Positions 24,596 to 33,378 of a stretch of DNA of 64,000 nucleotides are shown in pieces. Both the position numbers and the translations under genes were made by a program. Below the pieces are notes generated by a model, which had not been told where the DNA came from, did not search any database, and was given only the letters and a program-made list of their open reading frames with translations. The DNA lies in assembly GCA_024408335.1 (NCBI GenBank), contig JAKSVB010000001.1, forward strand, positions 124,001-188,000, given 5' to 3'. The first letter of the stretch is position 1; each line of letters starts with the position of its first letter. Origin of the DNA: Bacilli bacterium. Lineage in GTDB: Bacteria > Bacillota_I > Bacilli_A > RFN20 > CAG-826.

Positions 24596-27223
24596 CTATT
24601 CCTCCTTGCTTGGAATCTGCATTGTGATGCAGTGGATATTTCCTCCGCCCAATAAGACCTCATAAGAATTAACTTGATGGATCTCTTTGTCTGGGTAGAT
24701 CTTTTTCATGGTTTTTAACGCTAACTCGTCTTCCTTGATGCCGAAGGCTGGAAGGATGATGAAGTCCTTGCCCTGGTAATAGTTAACGTAAGAGGCTGCT
24801 AAGCGGCGACCGGCTTCTCTCTTTTCAATCGTCTCAGCGTTATTGATAAGCGATTTGCTTTCGTTCTCGCTCATATATAGCGGCTTCGAAGGAAGCATCA
24901 TCTTATGAATGATAAGTTGTCTTCCTTTAGCGTCTTTGTGCTTCTTTAAGGCTTTGAGAGCTTTCTGACAGTATTCGTATTGTGGGTCGTCTTTGTTATC
25001 GGTCCAGGCTAACAAAACTTCTCCAGGTCTAACAAACGAAAGCATGTTGTCAACGTGCTCGTTTGTCTCGTCTTCGTATATGCCGTTAGGGAGCCAGATG
25101 ATTGTTTCGACGCCGAGGTTTTCCTTAAGCGTTTCTTCGATCTCTGTCTTTGTGTATGTAGGATTACGTCCCTTTGATAAAAGACACGCTTCAGTTGTGA
25201 TTAATGTGCCTTCGCCATCTGTCGCTATTGATCCGCCTTCTAAAACGAAGTCTTGGAGATAATATGATGAGAGGTGAAGTTTCTTTGCGACCACGGAAGA
25301 AAGTTTATCGTCATCCTTCCAGTTTTTATAAAGGCCGTCAACAAGTCCTCCCCAAGCATTAAATCTGAAATCAACTGCTCTGATTCTCTTCTCGTTTCTG
25401 ACGAATAGCGGCATGTTGTCACGTGCCCAGGCATCGTTATAAGAAACTTTAAGAATCTCTATGTTCTCAAGGTTTTCGCATTTTGATGCGACTTTTTTAT
25501 AAATCTTTGGATGAACGCCGAGAATGACTTTTTCATGCTTGGCAATTGCTTTAGCAATCTCCAAATAGTTGTCTTGGGCAGGGACCGCTTTGTTTCTCCA
25601 CGTATCAAGACGATATGGCATAAGCATGAGGGTTGCTTCGTGCTTCTCGCCTTCGAACGGCAATGAATAACCATCATCAAGAGGGTTGGTCTTCTTGTTG
25701 AGATAGTAGTCATGAAGCTTCTTCTCGTAAACCGAATATCTTCTCCATGTGCTTGTATCAATTACTTCAAACCCATCATGGAATCCAGAAATGAGTTTAA
25801 CGCCGTTTTGCTTATGTTTTTCGAAGAATTTGACCCTGTTAATGAGGTCTTGGTTCCAAACTTCTCCCGGAACGATAAGAGGAATTCCAGGCGGGTACAT
25901 CATAACTTGTTCCTTGGAAATCTTTCCTTTCAGTTCTTCTAAAGGAAGGACAACGCCAGGTGCGTTAAAGGCAACACGAGGTCTAACGAGTTTGAAAGGG
26001 AATGATGTATCGAAGTGGTGATCTTTAGTGGTCTTATTCTTTTGGTAATGTTTCTTTGAGACGTCTTTAAGGGCTTCAACAAGCAAATCAACATGATGTT
26101 TGGTTGTGCCGATAGCGAAGATGCAAAGAATCTCGTGTGTTTCCGCTAACTCAACCTGAACTTTGTAGTCTTTTTGCAAAAGGAGGTATAACTCATAGCC
26201 ATCGATATCCATTTTATCTAGGCCAATAACAACCTTGCAGTCGTCATAGTTGAAAGCCCCACGAGCGATGAAGTGCTCTTTTCCTTTTGTTGAGAATCCA
26301 GGAATGGCATCAATCCTCTTTCTGGCCGATTCTGCAAGCGAATATGTGTCACGCATTGCTGCTTGCCCCTTCTTTGACGCCATAAAGGCTCTAGCGCCGT
26401 CTAAAGACGCCATAAGAAGCGTGGAAGGAGATGTTGAGTTAAGAATATTCAAAGAGATTTGGACTTCTTCCCTTGAGAACATACCTTCTTTTAGAAGAAG
26501 GGCGGAAGATTGCGTTAATGAACCAGCAGTTTTGTGGAACGAAACAGAAGCCATGTCTGCTCCAGCGTCCATTGCGGTCAAAGGTTGATTATCGAGATGG
26601 AAATAGAAGTGAGCGCCATGGGCCTCATCGACCAATACGGCCATCTGTTTGGAATGGGCAAATTCAACAAGCTCCTTAAGCTCGCCTACTGCACCAAAGT
26701 ACGTAGGGTTAATGACAAATATCGCTTTTGCGGATGGGTTTCTAGAAATTACTCGCTTCCAATCTTCGAGGGTTGGCTGGTTTGCGATCTCTAAATCGTT
26801 ATCGATTTGAGGCATAACATATACAGGGATTGCGCCAGAAATGGTTAAAGCGTTGATGACTGATTTGTGGATGTTTCTTGGGAGAATGATCTTTTCGCCA
26901 GCTTTAACAGCAGTCATTATCATCGCGATGATGCCACTTGATGTACCGTTAATTAAAAAGAACGAATGATCTGCGTTACAGACATCGGCAAGAAGCTCCA
27001 TCGATTCACGAAGGACTCCAACAGGTTTGGCCAAATAGTCAAGTCCAACCGGAGCGTTAACGTCTGTGACGAAAGCGTCATGCCCAATAACGTCGGCTGC
27101 TGGGTTATATGAATTGCCCATGTGGTGTCCTGGAACATCGAAAGGTGCAATGTCTTCTTGGGAGACGTAATCCTTAAGAGCAGATATGAATGGGGTCTTT
27201 TTTTGGTCAAATTTCATGTACAA
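24596..27223 (-). CDS. aguA: Fused Orn/Lys/Arg-family decarboxylase and agmatine deiminase
   Basis: A single 875-codon frame joins two enzymes. Residues 1-480 are a fold-type I PLP decarboxylase of the Orn/Lys/Arg group: PGHHMGN near the N-terminus, DEAHGAH (Asp199, His202), the PLP lysine Lys231 in SFHKTAGS, and the C-terminal domain with PRVAFNAPG and MMYPPGIPLIVPGE. Residues about 515-873 are a complete agmatine deiminase: WARDNMP, FNAWGG, LEGGSIATDGEGT, His723 in NEHVDN and the nucleophile Cys865 in GGGNIHCIT. As agmatine deiminase needs agmatine, the decarboxylase half is most likely arginine-specific (inference). The start may be TTG at 27223 (GAGGG 6 nt upstream) or ATG at 27217 (6 nt after a TATTAT box). 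Confidence 0.92.
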   Translation of the reverse strand: MYMKFDQKKTPFISALKDYVSQEDIAPFDVPGHHMGNSYNPAADVIGHDAFVTDVNAPVGLDYLAKPVGVLRESMELLADVCNADHSFFLINGTSSGIIAMIMTAVKAGEKIILPRNIHKSVINALTISGAIPVYVMPQIDNDLEIANQPTLEDWKRVISRNPSAKAIFVINPTYFGAVGELKELVEFAHSKQMAVLVDEAHGAHFYFHLDNQPLTAMDAGADMASVSFHKTAGSLTQSSALLLKEGMFSREEVQISLNILNSTSPSTLLMASLDGARAFMASKKGQAAMRDTYSLAESARKRIDAIPGFSTKGKEHFIARGAFNYDDCKVVIGLDKMDIDGYELYLLLQKDYKVQVELAETHEILCIFAIGTTKHHVDLLVEALKDVSKKHYQKNKTTKDHHFDTSFPFKLVRPRVAFNAPGVVLPLEELKGKISKEQVMMYPPGIPLIVPGEVWNQDLINRVKFFEKHKQNGVKLISGFHDGFEVIDTSTWRRYSVYEKKLHDYYLNKKTNPLDDGYSLPFEGEKHEATLMLMPYRLDTWRNKAVPAQDNYLEIAKAIAKHEKVILGVHPKIYKKVASKCENLENIEILKVSYNDAWARDNMPLFVRNEKRIRAVDFRFNAWGGLVDGLYKNWKDDDKLSSVVAKKLHLSSYYLQDFVLEGGSIATDGEGTLITTEACLLSKGRNPTYTKTEIEETLKENLGVETIIWLPNGIYEDETNEHVDNMLSFVRPGEVLLAWTDNKDDPQYEYCQKALKALKKHKDAKGRQLIIHKMMLPSKPLYMSENESKSLINNAETIEKREAGRRLAASYVNYYQGKDFIILPAFGIKEDELALKTMKKIYPDKEIHQVNSYEVLLGGGNIHCITMQIPSKEE

Positions 27224-27229
27224 ATAATA
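27224..27229 (-). promoter_or_regulatory. -10 box candidate of the polyamine operon
   Basis: On the minus strand TATTAT (5/6 match to the -10 consensus) lies exactly 6 nt before the ATG at 27217. A GAGGG sequence abuts it and would instead suit the TTG at 27223, so the two readings exclude one another. Confidence 0.4.
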
Positions 27230-27274
27230 CCCTCTTTTTCAATAAATAATAGATAAATCTTTTCTAAAAGAAAA

Positions 27275-27294
27275 ACCGCCCAATTTTGAGCGGT
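27275..27294 (-). terminator. Terminator of the GT2 glycosyltransferase gene
   Basis: On the minus strand ACCGC pairs with GCGGT around a 10-nt loop and is followed by a TTTTC run. It lies 8 bp beyond the gene's stop. Confidence 0.7.
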
Positions 27295-27301
27295 AATCTT
27301 G

Positions 27302-28348
27302 CTAGTTGAATTTGACGAATTTGTGTCCGAGCCAGTAGGCAAGTTTTGCTAAGAGACGACCGCCAAGCCAGTTTGGAATTGAGAGGTAAGAGACGGTGTA
27401 GTGGCGTCTAACGAGTCTGTATTGGCGTGGGTTGGTTTCTTTGCAGTGTTTCCAGAATGCCTTGACTGCTTCCTTTGATTCTTTGTCACCACGAATCTTT
27501 GGATAAAGGATGACTAAAACCATATTCATGATAAGGTGGTGAATAACTGCCTTACGTGTTTTCTTGTCTTCGATTGAGTAGACATCAACAGCGTCGAATA
27601 CGAGTTGTCCATCAAGGATGAAGTCTTTGTATTTTCTGAATAAAGTTTCGTTTTGCATTGATTGTCCTTCTCTGCCGATTAAGTAGCAGTAGAGTGAGAC
27701 AGGAACATAACGAACTTGTTTGACTAAATAAAGTGAAGCATAGATGAAGTAGTTGTCTTCGTATGAGACGTGTGCTGGGCAGTGAACACCGCTTTGTCTA
27801 AGAATTTCGGTGCGGTACATGGAGCTATGAAGAGTGAGGTTTTTGGTGTATCCAAATTCTCTCATTTCCTTGAATGTTCCACCCTTTGCAACGGTTTTGT
27901 CTTTTCCTTTGAAAAGGTAATCGAAGTGGATTCTCTTATCGCGGTTTGCTTCTTCTCTTCCGCCTTGGAAGTAGGTGTAGTCGCAGATGTAGAGATCAGC
28001 GATGCAATTGGTTGCCTTGATATCATCAAGAAGAGCCTTCATTGAATCGTGTTCCACCCAATCATCGCTGTCGAGAACTTTGAAATAGACGCCGGTGGCT
28101 AATTCAATACCGTGGTTGATACCTTCGCCGTGTCCGCCGTTTTCTTGGTGAACGGCCTTAATGAAAGGATACTTTGCGGCAAATTCATCAGCAACTTCGC
28201 CGGTGTTATCTTTTGATCCGTCATTGATGATCAAAACTTCAATGTCATCGCCAAAAGGGATGAGTGATTCAACAGCAAAATGTAAGAAAGGTCCGCTGTT
28301 ATACGAAGGAATGCAGAATGTAATTAAAGGTTGTTTCGTGTTTTTCAT
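27302..28348 (-). CDS. Family 2 glycosyltransferase
   Basis: The 348-residue protein has a GT-A fold typical of GT2. It starts with PLITFCIPSYNSGPFLHFAVESL, has VLIINDGSKDNT for nucleotide binding, and the metal-binding motif LDSDDW (about 94-99). The region after residue 220 is helical and basic with no clear membrane helix. Such enzymes transfer a sugar from a nucleotide donor to a glycan or lipid acceptor at the cytoplasmic face. It has its own promoter (TATAAT about 30 bp upstream) and terminator, so it is probably monocistronic. No Shine-Dalgarno sequence is evident before the ATG. Confidence 0.88.
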   Translation of the reverse strand: MKNTKQPLITFCIPSYNSGPFLHFAVESLIPFGDDIEVLIINDGSKDNTGEVADEFAAKYPFIKAVHQENGGHGEGINHGIELATGVYFKVLDSDDWVEHDSMKALLDDIKATNCIADLYICDYTYFQGGREEANRDKRIHFDYLFKGKDKTVAKGGTFKEMREFGYTKNLTLHSSMYRTEILRQSGVHCPAHVSYEDNYFIYASLYLVKQVRYVPVSLYCYLIGREGQSMQNETLFRKYKDFILDGQLVFDAVDVYSIEDKKTRKAVIHHLIMNMVLVILYPKIRGDKESKEAVKAFWKHCKETNPRQYRLVRRHYTVSYLSIPNWLGGRLLAKLAYWLGHKFVKFN

Positions 28349-28357
28349 AATTATTAG

Positions 28358-28423
28358 GGTCGCTTAAAAGCGTGTATTATTATACACCCCACGGAAATAA
28401 TTACCTCTTTTTTTCAAAAAGCG
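28358..28423 (-). promoter_or_regulatory. Promoter region of the GT2 gene with nested inverted repeats
   Basis: A TATAAT box on the minus strand lies inside a 16-bp inverted repeat, GTGTAT-TATT-ATACAC (28372-28387). Downstream of the -10, CGCTT-AA-AAGCG (28361-28372) can form a leader hairpin. GGTCGCTT (28358-28365) is repeated in inverted orientation as AAGCGACC near 28418-28425, so transcripts reading in from the GH3 gene could fold differently from those started here. Confidence 0.45.
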
Positions 28424-28428
28424 ACCTT

Positions 28429-30915
28429 TTACTCGGCAGTTTTCTCTTGTGCTTTTAAGAACACTTCACGTTCCTTGCGAATCTTCTTGAAGGCTTTTCC
28501 AGCTCTTCTGAATTCGCCTAAGCCTTTCCAGAAATGTCCGTTGAACATGGTGATGAGGCCCATTAATTGACCCCAGCAGATAATACCGCCAGAAGCACGT
28601 GACATGTTTCTAAGTGGGGTAAGATACACGCCCATAGTCATGGTGTTTGCGGTTGCTCTTTGTCCAAATTTTGGAAGGAGCCAGATGATGAATCTAAGGG
28701 CGCCGTTGAAGAAACGGCCAAACCAGCCTTTTGCGTATCTCATATCGCAGATTGCTGTTTCTGGTTTTACTTCGATTCTGATCTTCTTTCTCTTTCCTTT
28801 TGGCTCAATTGTGGTTCTTTCGATCTTGCGGCCAAGAAGCTTTTCGAATTCGTCTTCGTGAACGTGTCTGACTTGGCCAGTGTAATAAGCAGGAAGTTCA
28901 GTCTTCTTGTATGGTGCTTTTGCGCCTGTTCCTTCTTGGTGGACCTTGCCAGTAAGTCTAATGTCCATCGAAGATGCGCCGACATAGATGTCATAGTCGC
29001 CTTCTTCGACTTCCCATTTGTTGGTTTTGACGTTGAAGTAACGGAATGAGTATTCGTCGAATGCGATAGCGACTTCTTTTTCTTCGCCTGGTTCTAATGC
29101 GACTTTGCTAAAGCCCTTGAGTTCGTATGTTGGACGGAAGACTTTGCTATCCTTGAGTCCGATATACATTTGAACGGCTTCTTTACCAGCGACTTTGCCG
29201 ATGTTTTTGACTTTGATGGTGATACCTTTTTCGTCAACTTTTAAGTCACTATATTCGAATTTCGTATATGAAAGACCATAACCGAATGGGAATCTGGTTG
29301 GGACTGATGCGGTTAAGAAATAACGGTAACCGATGAAGATTGATTCACGGTATTCGATTTCGTTGTCGCTCTTACCGAAGTGGTCAGCGCTTGAACAGTC
29401 ATCATATGCAACTGGAAGGGTTTCGGAAAGTTTGCCGGAAGGGTTAACTTTGCCAGTTAAGACTTCAAGCATTGCTCTTGCGCCCGCTTCTCCGCCGAGA
29501 TAGCCATGGACTAAACCTTTGACGTTTTCGACGAAAGGAAGCTCAACAGGTGAGCCTGCGCTGATGACACAGATGATTGGTTTTGCTGTGTCGCTTAAGC
29601 TTTGGAGTAAATCTAATTGGTTTTGTGGGATGCTGATTGTTTTACGATCAAGACCTTCGGTCTCGCTGAATTCATCAAGGCCAAGGAAAAGGAGAACGTA
29701 ATCGGCTTTTTCTGCTAAAGCTTTAGCCTTCTTCTTAAGTGATTCGCTCTTCTTACCATATCTCTTGAAGCCAGGTTCGTAACCAACGACTTCAAGGCCA
29801 AATTGCTCTTCTTTAACGCATTCGTTAATGGTTTCGATCTTAAGTGGGTTAACGATGCTTGAGCCAGCGCCTTGGTAACGTGGAGTATTAGCAAAATCAC
29901 CAATGACGGCGACTTTTGAGCCAGGTTTAAGAGGAAGAATATCTTCATCGTTCTTAAGAAGAACAACCGATTCTCTAGCAACTTCTAAAGCGTTGTTGTG
30001 ATGTGCCTCTTTATCAAATTCTTGGCTCTTGCCTTTGAGGTTTTCTGCTGTTTCAAGAACGAGGTCAATTAAACGATCGATAGCTTGATCAACATATTTG
30101 ACATCAAGGGTCCCTTCGTTGATGGCTTTGAGAACATCTAAGTTTGTTTCGCCACAAGTTGAAGGCATTTCAAGCTCGTTTGATGCTTTTAAACCAAGTA
30201 CGCGGTCATTTTCTCCGCCCCAGTCTGTAACGACTACGCCCTTGAAGCCCCATTCTTTACGAAGAATGTCCAAGAGGAGGTGATCATTCTCGTTAGTGTA
30301 TGTGCCATTGATTTTGTTATAGGAAGACATGACGGTTTTTGTGCCGCCTTCCTTAATCGCCATTTCAAAAGCTGTTAAATATATTTCGCGAAGGGCTCTT
30401 TCATCGATGATGGAATCGCTAGCCATTCTCTTTGTTTCTTGGTTGTTTGCAGCGAAGTGCTTAACACAAGCGCTGATGCCGTTTGATTGGACGCCACGGA
30501 TATATGCTGCGCCCATTTTACCTGCAAGGTATGGATCTTCGGAGAAGTACTCGAAGTTACGCCCACACATTGGGTTTCTCTTCATGTTGACGCCAGGACC
30601 CAAAAGAATTGAAACTTGGTGAGCGGCAGCCTCTTCACCGATGGTTTGGCCCATTAAATAGCCAAGCTCAGGGTTCCAAGTGTTTGCCGTTGTGGCACTC
30701 GATGGGAAGCAGGTTGCAGGGACAGAAGGGTTTAAGCCAAGGTTATCTGCTGCTGCAGCTTGTTTTCTAAGTCCTGTAGGGCCGTCTGACAAGAAAGCTG
30801 ATGGAAGATCAATCTTTTTAAGGTCTTGGGTTTGCCAGAAGTCCTTTCCGCTTAAAAGCGAAACTTTTTCTTCAATCGTTAATTGGTCGATCAATTTTTT
30901 GTGTTTGAGTGCCAT
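28429..30915 (-). CDS. Glycoside hydrolase family 3 beta-glucosidase
   Basis: This 828-residue GH3 enzyme releases terminal beta-linked glucose or similar sugars. Domain 1 carries SDGPTGLR, CVKHFAANNQET and the nucleophile Asp231 in GVVVTDWGG. Domain 2 follows with ESVVLLKNDEDILPL and AVIGDFANTPRYQGAGSS. A fibronectin-III-like domain (about 560-665) carries PFGYGLSYTKFEYS and EGDYDIYVGASS. There is no signal peptide, so it acts in the cytoplasm. Beyond the usual end, about residues 725-828 are a hydrophobic/basic extension (FIIWLLPKFG and an amphipathic stretch) not typical of GH3. It lies 27 bp after glf and has AGAGGAG before its ATG. Confidence 0.92.
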   Translation of the reverse strand: MALKHKKLIDQLTIEEKVSLLSGKDFWQTQDLKKIDLPSAFLSDGPTGLRKQAAAADNLGLNPSVPATCFPSSATTANTWNPELGYLMGQTIGEEAAAHQVSILLGPGVNMKRNPMCGRNFEYFSEDPYLAGKMGAAYIRGVQSNGISACVKHFAANNQETKRMASDSIIDERALREIYLTAFEMAIKEGGTKTVMSSYNKINGTYTNENDHLLLDILRKEWGFKGVVVTDWGGENDRVLGLKASNELEMPSTCGETNLDVLKAINEGTLDVKYVDQAIDRLIDLVLETAENLKGKSQEFDKEAHHNNALEVARESVVLLKNDEDILPLKPGSKVAVIGDFANTPRYQGAGSSIVNPLKIETINECVKEEQFGLEVVGYEPGFKRYGKKSESLKKKAKALAEKADYVLLFLGLDEFSETEGLDRKTISIPQNQLDLLQSLSDTAKPIICVISAGSPVELPFVENVKGLVHGYLGGEAGARAMLEVLTGKVNPSGKLSETLPVAYDDCSSADHFGKSDNEIEYRESIFIGYRYFLTASVPTRFPFGYGLSYTKFEYSDLKVDEKGITIKVKNIGKVAGKEAVQMYIGLKDSKVFRPTYELKGFSKVALEPGEEKEVAIAFDEYSFRYFNVKTNKWEVEEGDYDIYVGASSMDIRLTGKVHQEGTGAKAPYKKTELPAYYTGQVRHVHEDEFEKLLGRKIERTTIEPKGKRKKIRIEVKPETAICDMRYAKGWFGRFFNGALRFIIWLLPKFGQRATANTMTMGVYLTPLRNMSRASGGIICWGQLMGLITMFNGHFWKGLGEFRRAGKAFKKIRKEREVFLKAQEKTAE

Positions 30916-30942
30916 ATGTTACTCCTCTTATGCTTGGCTTGG

Positions 30943-32061
30943 TTAGGCTATGCCTAATTCAACTAACCTATCAAACATTTCTTTGGCGGCAACGATACAG
31001 TCATCCATGTCATAGTACTTGTAGACCGCAAGCCTTCCAAGGAAGAAGGTCTTTGGTTCAAGTTTTGATGAGAGCTCTTTGTATGCCTCAGCGAGAGCGT
31101 TGTTCTTCTCGTCGTTGATAGGGTAGCAAGGGATTTTTCCTTCTTCGAAGGTATCTGGGTACTCAAACGTTGCCAAAGTACTGTGATGGTTCTCGCAGTA
31201 TGGGTCGAACGCTTTATGTTCTGCGCACCTTGTATATGGCTGATCATGGGTTGTGAAATTGATGACCGGATTGTTTTGGTAACGGTCCATTTCAAACCAT
31301 TGATTGTCAAATTTAAGGGATCTGTACTCTAGTTTACCAAGTTTGAAATCGAAATATTCATCTAACCTTCCGGTGTAGATAATGTGATTAGCGATTTTTT
31401 CAAATTCCGACCTTTTACTAAAGAAGTCAACGCCGGTTTGGACATCAATTCCCTCAAGCAAATTCTCGATCCATTTTGAGTATCCCCCCTTTGGGAGACC
31501 TTGATATGTGTCGTTGAAATAGTTGTTATTATATTCGAATCTGAGAGGAAGTCTTCTGATGATGCTTGCTGGAAGCTCTTTGCAGTCTCTTCCCCATTGT
31601 TTTTCTGTGTAACCTTTGATGAGTTTCTCGTAGATTGTTCTTCCAACAAGTTTGATTGCTTGTTCTTCAAGGTTTTTAGGTTCTCCTGGAACTTCTTTTG
31701 ACTCTTCAGCAATCTTTGCCTTAGCCTCTTCTGCGGTTGTAACACCCCAAAGTTCGTGGAAAGTGTTCATGTTGAATGGCATGTGGTAGAACTCGCCATG
31801 ACAGTTTGCGATTGGCTCGTTGATGAATGGATATACTTCAACGTTATCTTTGAACATGCTCCACGCAAATTCGTCTGATGTGTGGAAGATGTGTGGTCCA
31901 TATGAGTGGATGATGATTCCATCTTTGATTTCGGTAGAGATGTTGCCTCCAAGGTCATCTCTCTTTTCTATAACTAAAACAGTTTTGCCAGCTTTCTTGA
32001 GCAAGTTTGCAATTGTAGCGCCTGAAAGGCCGCTTCCAACAATTAAATAATCGTAATGCAT
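30943..32061 (-). CDS. glf: UDP-galactopyranose mutase
   Basis: Glf converts UDP-galactopyranose to UDP-galactofuranose with reduced FAD. The flavin-binding N-terminus YDYLIVGSGLSGATIANLLKKAGKTVLVIEKRDDLGGN is clear, as are the substrate motifs GPHIFHT, GYTEKQWGRDCKELP and EYRSLKFDNQWFEMDRYQNNPVINFT. Its 372 residues match bacterial homologues. AGGAG is placed well before the ATG. With galE it suggests galactofuranose in a cell-surface polysaccharide. It is followed at 27 bp by the GH3 gene on the same strand. Confidence 0.95.
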   Translation of the reverse strand: MHYDYLIVGSGLSGATIANLLKKAGKTVLVIEKRDDLGGNISTEIKDGIIIHSYGPHIFHTSDEFAWSMFKDNVEVYPFINEPIANCHGEFYHMPFNMNTFHELWGVTTAEEAKAKIAEESKEVPGEPKNLEEQAIKLVGRTIYEKLIKGYTEKQWGRDCKELPASIIRRLPLRFEYNNNYFNDTYQGLPKGGYSKWIENLLEGIDVQTGVDFFSKRSEFEKIANHIIYTGRLDEYFDFKLGKLEYRSLKFDNQWFEMDRYQNNPVINFTTHDQPYTRCAEHKAFDPYCENHHSTLATFEYPDTFEEGKIPCYPINDEKNNALAEAYKELSSKLEPKTFFLGRLAVYKYYDMDDCIVAAKEMFDRLVELGIA

Positions 32062-32110
32062 AAAGTGACTCCTATTGACCCTTAGTTTACCCTTTTTTTG
32101 TAAACAATGG

Positions 32111-32122
32111 TATATTTACCAT
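32111..32122 (+). promoter_or_regulatory. Leaderless promoter of the M24 peptidase gene
   Basis: TGGTATATT is a TGn-extended -10 whose hexamer (32111-32116) ends exactly 6 nt before the ATG at 32123. No ribosome binding site exists. The hexamer is also the centre of an inverted repeat, ATGGTA-TATT-TACCAT (32107-32122). Confidence 0.65.
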
Positions 32123-33295
32123 ATGGATCAACTAAAACTAATAAACAACACCCTCCAAGCCGAAGGCGCTGACGCTTGGATAATCGTGGATTACGAAAAC
32201 AAAAACAAAACCCTTGTTAGCTTCCTTGGTGATAAGATGCTCACAAGAAAAATCTTCGCAGTTTTCCCTGCAAATCGCGCTCCTTTTTTAATTTGCCACT
32301 CAATTGACACGGTATTTTTAAAAGATTGCGGATTTGATTTGAAAATCTATCACACTTGGGAAGAGATGCTCGAAATTGAAAAACAAGAATTCAAAAACTA
32401 CAAAAAGGTTTTAATGGATATTTCTGAGAACGGACTCTTACCACGTATCTCTTTAGCGGATTATGGATCCGTTGATTTTATCAAGAAGCTTGGCATCGAA
32501 GTCGCTTCAAGCGGCAACATCCTCCAACGTTTTAACGCTGTATATGATGAAGAGGCCTATGAGCTTCAAAAGCTCGCCAACAAGAAGAACCTTCAAATCA
32601 AAGATGAGGCTTTCGCAAAGATAAAAGAGCTCATCGAGAAAAAAGGAGAAACATCCGAATACGAAATTCAGCAATTCATTTGTAATCGTTATCACGAAGA
32701 AGGCATGGTTTATGATGAGGCGCCTATCGTTGCTATAGGCAAAAATGCCTCAGATCCACATTATGGCCCAACAGACAAATTGAGCTCGCCAATCAAAAAA
32801 GGCGACCTTGTACTAATCGATATGTGGGCGAAGATGGATCATCCAAATGCCGTATATTCAGATATCACTTGGATGGGGTATGTTGGTGAAGAAGTTCCTG
32901 CCATCTACAAAGAAAGATTTGAGGTTTTAAGAAACGCAATCGAATTATCCTTTGAGTACCTCGAAAACAACCTGCCTAACAAAGCCGTGCAGGGATACGA
33001 AGTTGACCGAGCCTCAAGAGATTACATTGAGTCTCAAGGCCATGGGCAATACTTCATCCATAGAACCGGACACAACATAGCGGTAGACGTTTCTCCTCAT
33101 GGTCCTGGCGCTAATATCGATGACTATGAATCGCATGACACCAGAGAACTTATTGATGGAGTTTGCTTCTCCCTCGAACCTGGGATATATGCGCCAGACT
33201 TTGGCATGAGAAGTGAGACAAACGTATACATTAAAGATAGAAAACCTATTTACGTTGCTGGCCACCAATTAGAGATAATTCCAATTCTCAAATAA
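32123..33295 (+). CDS. M24 family metallopeptidase (Xaa-Pro aminopeptidase type)
   Basis: Pita-bread-fold peptidase that removes N-terminal residues before proline. The N-terminal creatinase-like domain (1-150) precedes a catalytic domain whose metal ligands are visible: two Asp in LIDMWAK and VYSDITW, His in HRTGHNIAVDVSPHGPG, Glu in FSLEPGIY and Glu in RSETNVYI. I start at the ATG at 32123 (MDQLKLINN), giving 390 residues. The frame is open further upstream from a TTG, but that stretch contains the promoter. The message is probably leaderless. The gene is divergent from glf and ends at a bidirectional terminator. Confidence 0.88.
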   Translation: MDQLKLINNTLQAEGADAWIIVDYENKNKTLVSFLGDKMLTRKIFAVFPANRAPFLICHSIDTVFLKDCGFDLKIYHTWEEMLEIEKQEFKNYKKVLMDISENGLLPRISLADYGSVDFIKKLGIEVASSGNILQRFNAVYDEEAYELQKLANKKNLQIKDEAFAKIKELIEKKGETSEYEIQQFICNRYHEEGMVYDEAPIVAIGKNASDPHYGPTDKLSSPIKKGDLVLIDMWAKMDHPNAVYSDITWMGYVGEEVPAIYKERFEVLRNAIELSFEYLENNLPNKAVQGYEVDRASRDYIESQGHGQYFIHRTGHNIAVDVSPHGPGANIDDYESHDTRELIDGVCFSLEPGIYAPDFGMRSETNVYIKDRKPIYVAGHQLEIIPILK

Positions 33296-33310
33296 CACAT
33301 GCGAATACAA

Positions 33311-33337
33311 AAAAGACCCCTTAATAAGGGGTCTTTT
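33311..33337. terminator. Bidirectional terminator between the M24 peptidase and hsp20 genes
   Basis: AAAAGACCCCTTA and TAAGGGGTCTTTT form a perfect 13-bp stem around one A, with T-runs in both directions. It serves the convergent genes on either side. A separate 14-bp palindrome, TTTCGTGCACGAAA, follows at 33335-33348. Confidence 0.85.
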
Positions 33338-33378
33338 CGTGCACGAAAGGAGAGAAGATGCACGATTAAATATGGAGA

